A stretch of DNA of 8,732 bases. Source: Clostridiales bacterium UBA8960 (GTDB lineage: Bacteria > Bacillota > Clostridia > Peptostreptococcales > Acidaminobacteraceae). A model generated the notes under the pieces. That model was not told the DNA's origin. It saw only the letters and a list, made by a program, of their open reading frames with translations, and did no database searches. The stretch spans positions 2,748-11,479 of the forward strand of contig DMYC01000400.1 in NCBI GenBank assembly GCA_003482695.1, given 5' to 3'. Shown piece by piece: positions 1-6,466 of this stretch (positions are counted from its first letter, which is position 1; each line of letters opens with the position of its first letter). The position numbers and the translations under genes are program-made.

Positions 1-1401
1 GAGGAGTTAAAACAAACGAACATTAGACTGGATCATCTTCAAAAAAAGTATGAATCCCTTTTTATGAATGCTCCGGTTGCGTATTTTGTCATTGATGACG
101 AAAATACAATCTTAAACTTCAACCATCGAGCCGTTGAACTGTTTAAAACGATAAAAAAGAATATGCTTTTAACACCTCTGATTTCGAGAGAATCTCAAGA
201 TGACTTCTATTTCCACATGAAAGAATTGAAAGAGACGAGTAATACAGTGATCAACTATATTGACTTTATTGTTGACGACAAATCCCGGCATATGAAGTTG
301 ATCAGTACGCCAGGTTTATCAGATGATCAACACACGTACCATTTATCGTTAATTGACCAGACTGTAGAAAAAGAATATGAGATGAGAATTAATTTTTTAA
401 GTTTTCACGACCAATTGACTGGGTTATATAATCGGCGTTATTTTATTGAAGAAGCTGAGAGGCTTGATAAAGAAGAACATCTTCCACTTGGATTTATTAT
501 GGCTGATCTTAATGGCCTTAAACTGATGAACGATGCTTTTGGACATCAAAGTGGTGATGAGTTGCTCATTATGACCAGTCAAATGTTAAAAGTGCGGTGT
601 GGAAAGAAAGGTGTTGTGGCAAGGTTAGGTGGCGATGAGTTTGCAGTTTTGCTGCCTAATATTGATGAAGACGACTTAAAACTCATGATTAGAGATTTAG
701 AATCCGACACTAAAAACTTGAGCCTCAATGACTTGGAATTGTCCGTCGCATTAGGTTATTCGATCAAAACCCACATAAGTCAGAGTTTTGAAGCTTTAAT
801 GAAAACTGCTGAAGACAGCATGTATCACAAAAAATTGTATATGAGTAAAAATCAACATCAAGAAATAATAAAATTTATCATCAACACTTTAAATGAAAAG
901 TATCCAAATGAAGAGGAGCATTCAGAACGCGTCACAGAATATTTAGTTAAGTTTGGAAAAGTGTATGGTCTGGAAGAAGTTGAGTTGCTATTGCTTAAAA
1001 CAGCGGGATTACTTCATGATATCGGTAAAATTGCCTTGGATCATTCCATATTGAACTTAAATAGATCCCTCACTGATAAAGAAAGAAAAGAGGTTCAAAA
1101 ACATCCTGAAATTGGATATAGGATTCTTAAGGGGGGCCAGATTTTTACAGAAGTGCTAGATATCGTTTTAACGCACCATGAAAGGTTCGACGGAAACGGT
1201 TATCCAAGAGGGTTAAGAGGTGATGAAATTCCTATAGAAGCTAGGATGTTGACAATTTGTGATGCTTATGACGCGATGATTTCGGAAAGGCCATATCGGT
1301 TGAAGTTGAGTAAAGAAACGGCGATACTTGAACTTAGAAGCAATGCAAATAGTCAATTCGATTCAAACTTGGTGGAATTGTTCATAAATAAGGTGATCTA
1401 A
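1..1401 (+). CDS. PAS-GGDEF-HD-GYP cyclic-di-GMP signalling protein (5' partial)
   Basis: Predicted cytoplasmic enzyme that can both make and degrade cyclic di-GMP. The frame is open from base 1, giving 466 visible codons. The ATG at 64 falls inside the PAS start (YESLFMNAPVAYFVID), so the true start lies upstream. Numbering from the first visible codon: residues 1-18 are the end of a charged, probably coiled-coil helix; about 17-120 are a PAS sensor; about 130-282 are a GGDEF domain with FHDQLTGLYNRRYF near 135-148, metal Asp169, GH 181-182 and an intact GGDEF at 210-214; about 285-466 are an HD-GYP domain. HD-GYP residues seen are His307, HD 339-340 (LLHDIGKI), His368, HH 392-393, GYP 400-402 and Asp421. 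The inhibitory I-site RxxD expected before GGDEF is absent (GKKG instead), so product inhibition there is unlikely. Both catalytic signatures look intact, but the net activity cannot be predicted. The missing N-terminus may carry further sensor or membrane segments. Confidence 0.93.
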   Translation, partial: EELKQTNIRLDHLQKKYESLFMNAPVAYFVIDDENTILNFNHRAVELFKTIKKNMLLTPLISRESQDDFYFHMKELKETSNTVINYIDFIVDDKSRHMKLISTPGLSDDQHTYHLSLIDQTVEKEYEMRINFLSFHDQLTGLYNRRYFIEEAERLDKEEHLPLGFIMADLNGLKLMNDAFGHQSGDELLIMTSQMLKVRCGKKGVVARLGGDEFAVLLPNIDEDDLKLMIRDLESDTKNLSLNDLELSVALGYSIKTHISQSFEALMKTAEDSMYHKKLYMSKNQHQEIIKFIINTLNEKYPNEEEHSERVTEYLVKFGKVYGLEEVELLLLKTAGLLHDIGKIALDHSILNLNRSLTDKERKEVQKHPEIGYRILKGGQIFTEVLDIVLTHHERFDGNGYPRGLRGDEIPIEARMLTICDAYDAMISERPYRLKLSKETAILELRSNANSQFDSNLVELFINKVI

Positions 1402-1436
1402 CGCGAGTGATGGATTTATTTTGGTGTTGTAGGAAT

Positions 1437-1444
1437 AGAGGGGG
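1437..1444 (+). promoter_or_regulatory. Ribosome binding site of the exonuclease gene
   Basis: AGAGGGGG ends four bases before the ATG at 1449. It decides this start over the in-frame ATG at 1407, which has only a weak purine stretch before it. Confidence 0.75.
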
Positions 1445-1448
1445 AAAA

Positions 1449-1991
1449 ATGAGAAAATTTTTTATGGATTTAGAATTTCTTTGTGATGAAGATTTTGTTT
1501 ATGAGGACGAGATTATTGCGCTCTGCCTTTTGGCTGAAGATGACCACTATGAACTGACGAGTTTTGTTAGACCTTATGTTGAAGCGTTCGAGGTGTCTCC
1601 TTATTGTACATCTCTTACTGGCATTACTAGAGAAGACCTTTTATCAAAACCCTATTTTGAAGATTTGTATGAAATGATGATTGAAAACACAAACGATGAT
1701 GATGTGATTTATGTTTGGGGCAATGTCGATCTTGAAGCCATATATAAGAACAGCATCGAGATTGCGGGTGAGCTTGAGTTCAATATTGTGGACTTTCAAG
1801 ATGAATTTGTCGCCTTTTGTGGGCTTTCATTTAGGCCGAGTCTTAAAAAAGTCTATGAAGTGCTTACGGATGATTCAGAGCTGAAACATCACGACGTTCG
1901 AAATGACACGGTCATGCTCAGGACAATCTATCAAATTTTCAATACGGACAAGAAAGCTGTGATGCGGAAAGTGAAAGGACGGCTCGGGTGA
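1449..1991 (+). CDS. ERI-1/KapD-like DEDDh 3'-5' exonuclease
   Basis: Small (180 aa) acidic soluble protein with the fold signature of the DEDDh exonuclease superfamily (RNase T/DnaQ-like, Pfam Exonuclease). Motif I is MDLEF (Asp7, Glu9), motif II is VWGNVDLEAI (Asp94) and motif III is HHDVRND (His148, Asp153, with the usual H-x4-D spacing), so all five catalytic positions appear present. The segment SPYCTSLTGIT (50-60) and the WGN-D form of motif II resemble ERI-1/3'hExo-like proteins and Bacillus KapD rather than DnaQ proofreading subunits. The expected reaction is Mg-dependent removal of 3' nucleotides from RNA or DNA; the real substrate is unknown. The ATG at 1449 is chosen because a strong ribosome site (AGAGGGGG, 1437-1444) precedes it and the conserved domain starts at once. 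An in-frame ATG at 1407 would add 14 unconserved residues. The gene follows the c-di-GMP enzyme by 47 bases with no terminator between, so co-transcription is likely. Confidence 0.85.
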   Translation: MRKFFMDLEFLCDEDFVYEDEIIALCLLAEDDHYELTSFVRPYVEAFEVSPYCTSLTGITREDLLSKPYFEDLYEMMIENTNDDDVIYVWGNVDLEAIYKNSIEIAGELEFNIVDFQDEFVAFCGLSFRPSLKKVYEVLTDDSELKHHDVRNDTVMLRTIYQIFNTDKKAVMRKVKGRLG

Positions 1992-2018
1992 GTCAAGGGG
2001 GTCAGTCTTTTTGACTCA
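1989..2018 (+). repeat. Inverted repeat on the exonuclease stop codon
   Basis: TGAGTCAA (1989-1996) and TTGACTCA (2011-2018) are perfect 8-base inverted arms around a 14-base spacer. In RNA the stem can grow inward through three G-U pairs and one G-C pair (1997-2000 with 2007-2010), leaving a 6-base loop. The first arm begins with the TGA stop codon. No T-run follows, so it is not a classical terminator by itself. It may protect the mRNA 3' end, assist the terminator just downstream, or be a protein-binding palindrome. Confidence 0.55.
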
Positions 2019-2043
2019 TTATGTCAATATAAATAGTTTGCCT

Positions 2044-2086
2044 AAAAACCCTTTTGATTGTTATTAACAATTGACAGGGTTTTTTA
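2044..2086 (+). terminator. Rho-independent terminator, possibly bidirectional
   Basis: AAAAACCCT (2044-2052) pairs perfectly with AGGGTTTTT (2076-2084). An inner helix ATTGTT (2057-2062)/AACAAT (2066-2071) closes a three-base loop. The 3' arm runs straight into the T tract 2080-2085. The 5' arm begins with five A, so the complementary strand would also show a hairpin followed by T. This separates the c-di-GMP/exonuclease unit from the two-component genes. Confidence 0.8.
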
Positions 2087-2091
2087 TTGCT

Positions 2092-2122
2092 TTGATTTAT
2101 ATAACAAATCATGTAGTATTAA
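2092..2122 (+). promoter_or_regulatory. Weak candidate promoter for the two-component genes
   Basis: TTGATT (2092-2097) and TATTAA (2117-2122) are separated by 19 bases in a very AT-rich stretch just after the terminator and 49 bases before the kinase start. The spacing is longer than ideal and the match is partial. A promoter is expected in this gap because of the terminator before it, but its exact position is not certain. Confidence 0.25.
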
Positions 2123-2170
2123 ATTAAAAACTGAATTGCGCATCAATTCGATATGATATTGGGGGAGCAT

Positions 2171-3943
2171 ATGAGCAAATTCGAAAAAGTAAAAAACCTT
2201 TCAATACGGAAGAAGTTTTTTATCAGCATGGTACTTTTTTCGCTATTATCTGTAATCATCGTAACGTCTGTTGCGCTGATCATCACGTATGCCACCATGA
2301 AAAATCAAGTCATCGCCAATCATCGTATGAGCGCTGGATGGCTTCAAAACAGATTGGAGCTCGAGATTAACAACTATGCAGACGAGTTTTATGATTTGGA
2401 AGTCGATTCCGTATTTAAGCGCGATGTTGACACGTGGTATGACGCCTCAGGTGAACTTGATTACAATGCAAAACTTAGATTAATCACAAAGCTCAACAAA
2501 AAAATAAGTATGGATAGCAAGATCAATTCCATTGAACTCCACAATTTTTCAGATGGAAGCATCTTAAATGCACAGCGATCAAGGGCAACATTTGAGGAAG
2601 AATCTGAGTATTTGGCGCAGTGGCTAGAAAGAGCCCCTTCCACACAAAGCAATTTGGTTTTTACGAGAGAAGAGAAGGAAATTTTGATTACGCATCAAAT
2701 GAATCGTTTTAGCGACAAATCGCCTCTTTTGCTTGTTGTGATTAGAATTAGGCCTTATAGCCTTCAGGATATTTTAGAAGAAATCAGAACAACTGAACAA
2801 GAATCCATTTTGGTGTTTAATCAAGAAAATGCGTTGATTGAAGGGCTTAATGGTATGACTGCCATCACAGAAGAAGCGGCGATCGAGATTATAAATGCAG
2901 CCTCTAGTTCTGGCGTTTATGAGACGACAAAAGATGGCATGTTCTGGTTTTATCGATCGGTGGGAGGCGGCAAGCTTAAAATCATACAAGCTGTGCCGAA
3001 CAAAACGATTCTTCTTGCGCTTAACAAAACGCTGCTAGGCGGCTTTTTTGCAGCGGTGCTCTCTGTTGTCATTTCGCTGCTTTGCTCTATCGTTTTGTCT
3101 CATGTCATCAGTAAACCCATTATCCATTTGGCGAATGAAATTAGAAATATTAATCTGATTGAGACACATATTCCCATTAATTCTGAAAGGCAAGACGAAA
3201 TCGGTTTTCTCCACGAGAGCTTTGATGTCATGCTCAGTCGCAACAGAGAACTGATTATCAGCGAGTATCAAAGTGAACTCGATAGGAAAGATGCACAGCT
3301 TAGGGCACTACAAGCTCAAATCAACCCACATTTCATGTACAACACCCTTCAAGTAATCGGCGGAATGGCTTTAAAAAAGAACGCTTCAGAAGTGTATGAG
3401 ATTACAGTCGCGCTAAGCGACATCATGCGATATTCTCTCAATTTCTCGAAAGAAATGGTTAAATTAAGTGAGGAAATCAAGTATTTGAACAGTTACCTGT
3501 CGATTCAAAATCAAAGATTTGGGAATCGTATTGCGTTTGATATTGTCATACCAGATGCCCTATTGGCGATACACGTTCCAAAACTCATACTCCAGCCGCT
3601 TATTGAAAACAGCTTTGAGCATGGCCTTCTTAATAAAAAAGGCGATTGGCGAATCGTTCTAAGCGGCGAACTGACCGAGGATGGCGATTTATGTTTGACT
3701 ATTTTCGACAATGGCATCGGCATCGCAGAAGAGAAACTTACAAGCATTCACGAGGATCTTGCCAAAAATGTGGAAAATGCGCTGAGCACAAGCATGCACA
3801 TAGGACTTGGCAATGTTCACTCGAGGATTCGACTAAGAAATCCAGACAAGAAATACGGCGTCACGGTTGATAGCGAAAATGGAGAAGGCACCACGATTCA
3901 GGTCAGAATGAAAGTACTTGAGGAGGATAGGCATGCAGTATAA
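2171..3943 (+). CDS. YesM-type sensor histidine kinase
   Basis: Membrane sensor kinase (590 aa) that phosphorylates the response regulator encoded next. Order of parts: a short cationic cytoplasmic N-terminus; membrane helix 1 at about 16-40; an extracellular sensor of about 245 residues, probably Cache-like; membrane helix 2 at about 290-312; HAMP linker at about 313-365; a His_kinase segment with the phospho-acceptor His387 in QINPHFMYNTLQ; and an ATPase with the N-box LIENSFEHG (Asn480), G1 box DNGIGI (513-518) and a GLGN glycine box at 545-548. This arrangement is the LytS/YesM class, which in Bacillota is commonly paired with AraC-type regulators and sugar ABC transporters. The ATG at 2171 is preferred because GGGGGAG (2161-2167) precedes it, though the gap is short. 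The in-frame ATG at 2153 has no ribosome site and would add six residues. The ligand is unknown; the flanking transporter and hydrolase suggest a glycan-derived signal. Confidence 0.93.
   Translation: MSKFEKVKNLSIRKKFFISMVLFSLLSVIIVTSVALIITYATMKNQVIANHRMSAGWLQNRLELEINNYADEFYDLEVDSVFKRDVDTWYDASGELDYNAKLRLITKLNKKISMDSKINSIELHNFSDGSILNAQRSRATFEEESEYLAQWLERAPSTQSNLVFTREEKEILITHQMNRFSDKSPLLLVVIRIRPYSLQDILEEIRTTEQESILVFNQENALIEGLNGMTAITEEAAIEIINAASSSGVYETTKDGMFWFYRSVGGGKLKIIQAVPNKTILLALNKTLLGGFFAAVLSVVISLLCSIVLSHVISKPIIHLANEIRNINLIETHIPINSERQDEIGFLHESFDVMLSRNRELIISEYQSELDRKDAQLRALQAQINPHFMYNTLQVIGGMALKKNASEVYEITVALSDIMRYSLNFSKEMVKLSEEIKYLNSYLSIQNQRFGNRIAFDIVIPDALLAIHVPKLILQPLIENSFEHGLLNKKGDWRIVLSGELTEDGDLCLTIFDNGIGIAEEKLTSIHEDLAKNVENALSTSMHIGLGNVHSRIRLRNPDKKYGVTVDSENGEGTTIQVRMKVLEEDRHAV
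3921..3926 (+). promoter_or_regulatory. Ribosome binding site of the response regulator inside the kinase gene
   Basis: A perfect AGGAGG sits six bases before the ATG at 3933 and lies within the last codons of the kinase gene. It fixes the regulator start at 3933 rather than at the in-frame TTG at 3918, and suggests coupled translation. Confidence 0.85.
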
Positions 3944-5054
3944 AGTGGTTATTATTGATGATGAACGGTGGACGCGTGAGGTTATAAAAAATCTTGTCAA
4001 GTGGGATGAGCTTGGACTCATAATAGTTGGTGAATCATCTGATGGCGATTTTGGGCTTGAACTTATACAAAAATTCAAACCGGATATCATCATCACAGAT
4101 GTCCACATGCCCAACATGAATGGCATTCAGCTCGTGAGCCATTTGAGAAAATCAGGAAACGATGCTGAGATTTTGATCATCAGCGGCTATGATGATTTTG
4201 ACTACATCCATAGCGCAATGAAGCTTGATGTAACAGACTATTTGCTTAAGCCGATTAAACCAGACGAACTGAATGAGCAACTTGTATGCTGTACAAAAAA
4301 ATTGGACTCACGTAGCAAGAAAGAAAAATGGGATTATGAAATCGCCGCTTCGGGGTTTTTAGAGGTGCCTTGGGCAAAACAGTTTTACGATCTTAAAGCC
4401 TCCGCACACGACAGTTTGTATTCTGACGATGCAGATGCGATTAAGCGCGTTTTCGATGACCTGATTCAGTTGGTTGATGAAAAAGGCGTCACCAGTGAAC
4501 CAAAAGGTGTGATGATCTGTATGTACTATATTCTCATGAGCCAACTCCAGCTCTTCATTAGAGAGAAAGCGTTCACTGTGAGGGATTTTTTCGGGGCAAC
4601 CGAGACCTCGTTTGTGTTCAATCACGATAGTACGAGCCTTGAAATGTTGCGTTTCATTTGCGATTTATACTGCAAAGCATCAAGGGACATTCAAATTTCC
4701 ATCAAAAATAGGCATCGATTGGACATCGGATTAATCAAGGCTTATATCGAAGAGAACTTCACCGAAAGCATCAGCTTAGAACAAACGGCTTCGAGGTTTT
4801 ATGTGAGCAAAGAATACCTTAGTAAAACGTTCAAAGCCACTGTAGGCGTTGGATTTAGTGATTATGTTGCGTCCCTAAGAATGGAAAAGGCAAAAACGTT
4901 GATACTCGAGCATAACATCCCAATCAAGGATGTTGGATTTATGGTCGGATATATCGAGCAGCCCCATTTTTATAAGAAATTTAAAAAATATTTCTCGATG
5001 ACACCTGGTGAAATGAAACAGACATTAAAAATTGACAATAAATCAGAACAATAG
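3933..5054 (+). CDS. YesN-type response regulator, receiver plus AraC DNA-binding domain
   Basis: Cytoplasmic transcription factor (373 aa), the partner of the preceding kinase. Residues 1-120 are a receiver domain: acidic pair Asp9-Asp10 (VIIDDE), phospho-acceptor Asp56 in IITDVHMP, Ser84 in IISGYDDF, and Lys106 in LLKPIKP. A linker of about 140 residues with no recognised motif follows. Residues about 265-365 form an AraC/XylS double helix-turn-helix: the first helix pair includes SLEQTASRFYVSKEYLSKTF, and the second has DVGFMVGYIEQPHFYKKFKK followed by the usual TPGEM ending. The gene overlaps the kinase by 11 bases, so the two are surely one unit. Its likely target is the transport operon that begins 78 bases downstream. 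A function controlling carbohydrate uptake is inferred from context, not from the protein itself. Confidence 0.94.
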   Translation: MQYKVVIIDDERWTREVIKNLVKWDELGLIIVGESSDGDFGLELIQKFKPDIIITDVHMPNMNGIQLVSHLRKSGNDAEILIISGYDDFDYIHSAMKLDVTDYLLKPIKPDELNEQLVCCTKKLDSRSKKEKWDYEIAASGFLEVPWAKQFYDLKASAHDSLYSDDADAIKRVFDDLIQLVDEKGVTSEPKGVMICMYYILMSQLQLFIREKAFTVRDFFGATETSFVFNHDSTSLEMLRFICDLYCKASRDIQISIKNRHRLDIGLIKAYIEENFTESISLEQTASRFYVSKEYLSKTFKATVGVGFSDYVASLRMEKAKTLILEHNIPIKDVGFMVGYIEQPHFYKKFKKYFSMTPGEMKQTLKIDNKSEQ

Positions 5055-5092
5055 TGGATAATGTATAATACAGCAAAATAAGAGATTATAAT
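5032..5092 (+). promoter_or_regulatory. Candidate promoter region for the transport operon
   Basis: The 78-base gap before the binding-protein gene is very AT-rich. TTGACA (5032-5037, inside the regulator gene) is followed after 19 bases by GATAAT (5057-5062). Two exact TATAAT boxes also occur at 5064-5069 and 5087-5092 but lack a good -35 at normal distance, as would fit an activator-dependent promoter. No terminator separates the regulator from this operon, so readthrough is also possible. The exact start site is not determined. Confidence 0.35.
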
Positions 5093-5132
5093 AATAAGTC
5101 TAGTCAAAAATAATGATTTGAAGGGGAGTATT

Positions 5133-6395
5133 ATGAAAAAGATTTTAGCATTATCTCTTGTGGTCTGTATGGTGCTGTTAAGCGTTGCTTGTACAAAGCA
5201 ACCTGTTGCTGAAGTTGTTGCGACGGGGGAAAAACCACGTGAAGCAGAACTGAATATCATGATGAGTATTCCTCAGTTCATGGACCAGTGGGATACCTAT
5301 GTGCAACAGTTCGAAGCAAAAATGTTAGCTGAAGAGAACATTAAAGTCAAAGTGAATCTTGAAATGCCAAGCTCCGATCAATATGAAAGCGTCTTGCAAG
5401 CAAGGCTGACCGGCGACGATGCACCGGATTTATACACACTTCACAGCAATAATATCGGAACCTACAATAAAGCAGGTTATTTGACAGATTTATCAAATGA
5501 ACCATTGGCAAGCAAAATATTTGAGAACGTTAAGGCGACCGTATCTATTGATGGCAAGCTCTTAGGTGTGCCACTGGAAAGTCAAGCATGGGGCGTTTTA
5601 TACAACAAGACCATATTTGAGTCGTTGAATCTGAAAGCGCCAAAAACACTGACAGAACTGAAAAACATCGTTGACGTTCTAAAAGCGAATAATTACACGC
5701 CATTTATGTTGGCTTTCCAAGAACAGTGGGTGCCACAACTCATGACAGCACTTACCTTAGGTGGCAAAGTGTCAGGCGACCTTCCGGATTGGGTTGACAG
5801 AATGAACAACGATAAGGGCTCATATGAAGAAGTTATTGATATATTTGGACCAATTGATTTAATCATGGAAAACGGAACCATTCGTGCGATGGAAGTTGGA
5901 TCAGAAGCAGGAGCTGCTGATTTTGCAAACGGAAAAGCGGCGATGTTTGTTCAAGGCACTTGGGCGTCAGGAACAATCATGGCAACGAATCCTGAGATGA
6001 AGCTTGGCGTATTTGCACTTCCTGTCAATGATAATGAAGCGTGTACAAGCGTTAACTTATCAACCTCAACAACGATTGCAGTTCACCCGGACGCAAAGGA
6101 AATGGACTTGGCACTTAAGTTTGCAAATTACGTCTTGGATGATAAAGACTCTGCTGCACTCTTTCAGGCGTGCTCGTTTAATCCACTTGCATCGATTCAT
6201 AACTACGAGCCAGCTTCTTGGGTTGCGGATGCATCATCATTCGTAGCGGCAGGAAAAGCGTATAAAGATCTGGTACTGCCTTCTGCGGTTACAGATGAAC
6301 AAGGCAAGTTGCTTCAAGAATACTATGTTAAAACGGTTACGAAAGAAGCCTTTATCAAGAGAATGGATGAAGTCTATAAAAGCAGCAACAAATAA
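5133..6395 (+). CDS. CUT1-type sugar ABC transporter, lipoprotein substrate-binding protein
   Basis: Extracellular solute-binding protein (420 aa), anchored to the outer face of the membrane by lipid, which captures a sugar or oligosaccharide for the two permeases encoded next. The N-terminus is a lipoprotein signal: MKK, a hydrophobic run, then the lipobox LSVAC with the lipidated Cys at residue 20. The mature part shows the SBP_bac_1 pattern: GDDAPDLYTLHS at about 94-105, the hinge-region segment GVPLESQAWGVLYNK at 145-159, and FANGKAAMFVQGTW at 264-277. The start at 5133 is supported by AAGGGGAG (5121-5128) and by the signal peptide beginning there; an in-frame TTG at 5118 overlaps the ribosome-site region. 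Length fits the family. The ligand cannot be read from sequence; the downstream GH5 enzyme suggests a beta-linked oligosaccharide. A terminator-like hairpin follows, so this gene is probably expressed more than the permeases. Confidence 0.93.
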   Translation: MKKILALSLVVCMVLLSVACTKQPVAEVVATGEKPREAELNIMMSIPQFMDQWDTYVQQFEAKMLAEENIKVKVNLEMPSSDQYESVLQARLTGDDAPDLYTLHSNNIGTYNKAGYLTDLSNEPLASKIFENVKATVSIDGKLLGVPLESQAWGVLYNKTIFESLNLKAPKTLTELKNIVDVLKANNYTPFMLAFQEQWVPQLMTALTLGGKVSGDLPDWVDRMNNDKGSYEEVIDIFGPIDLIMENGTIRAMEVGSEAGAADFANGKAAMFVQGTWASGTIMATNPEMKLGVFALPVNDNEACTSVNLSTSTTIAVHPDAKEMDLALKFANYVLDDKDSAALFQACSFNPLASIHNYEPASWVADASSFVAAGKAYKDLVLPSAVTDEQGKLLQEYYVKTVTKEAFIKRMDEVYKSSNK

Positions 6396-6402
6396 TCGTT
6401 TT

Positions 6403-6450
6403 AAGGCGATAAGGGCAAGCGAAAGCTCGCCCTTTTTTTAATGACGCCTT
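6403..6450 (+). repeat. Outer inverted arms enclosing the intra-operon terminator
   Basis: AAGGCG (6403-6408) and CGCCTT (6445-6450) are exact inverted arms that enclose the whole terminator hairpin and its T tract. The second arm ends two bases before the ribosome site of the permease gene. In readthrough RNA this would form a longer nested stem. Six bases with this spacing could occur by chance. Confidence 0.4.
6411..6439 (+). terminator. Intra-operon hairpin terminator between binding protein and permeases
   Basis: AAGGGCAAGC (6411-6420) pairs with GCTCGCCCTT (6425-6434) around a GAAA tetraloop with a single A-C mismatch (6417/6428). The T tract runs 6433-6439. It begins 15 bases after the binding-protein stop codon and ends shortly before the permease ribosome site. 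Since the permeases have no obvious promoter of their own, it most likely acts as a partial terminator and mRNA-stabilising hairpin. Confidence 0.85.
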
Positions 6451-6452
6451 TA

Positions 6453-6460
6453 GGGAGGTG
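6453..6460 (+). promoter_or_regulatory. Ribosome binding site of the first permease
   Basis: GGGAGGTG sits just before the ATG at 6467, with eight bases between GGAGG and the start. An in-frame GTG at 6458 is part of this site itself and is therefore not the start. Confidence 0.85.
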
Positions 6461-6466
6461 AACCCG

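Noticed and set aside
1407..1448. Longer start for the exonuclease at the ATG at 1407
   Set aside because: The added residues are not like the family, and the strong ribosome site sits before the ATG at 1449.
1449..1991. Identification of the exonuclease as a true oligoribonuclease (Orn)
   Set aside because: The length is similar, but the SPYCTSLTGIT segment and the WGN-D motif fit ERI-1/KapD-like proteins better, so only a superfamily-level call is made.
2071..2105. Consensus TTGACA at 2071-2076 as a -35 box for the kinase promoter
   Set aside because: It lies in the 3' half of the terminator hairpin, and the nearest good -10 (TATAAC, 2100-2105) is 23 bases away, too far for a standard promoter.
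3646..3870. Plus-strand open frame of 74 codons within the kinase ATPase domain
   Set aside because: It is out of frame with an intact HATPase segment, and its Arg- and His-rich composition is typical of a frame-shifted shadow.
3833..4126. Minus-strand open frame of 97 codons across the kinase/regulator junction
   Set aside because: It lies fully opposite two well-supported genes, has no recognisable motif and no ribosome site; it is a shadow of their codon pattern.
6004..6246. Plus-strand open frame of 80 codons inside the binding-protein gene
   Set aside because: Out of frame with a well-conserved gene, with no ribosome site and low-complexity composition.
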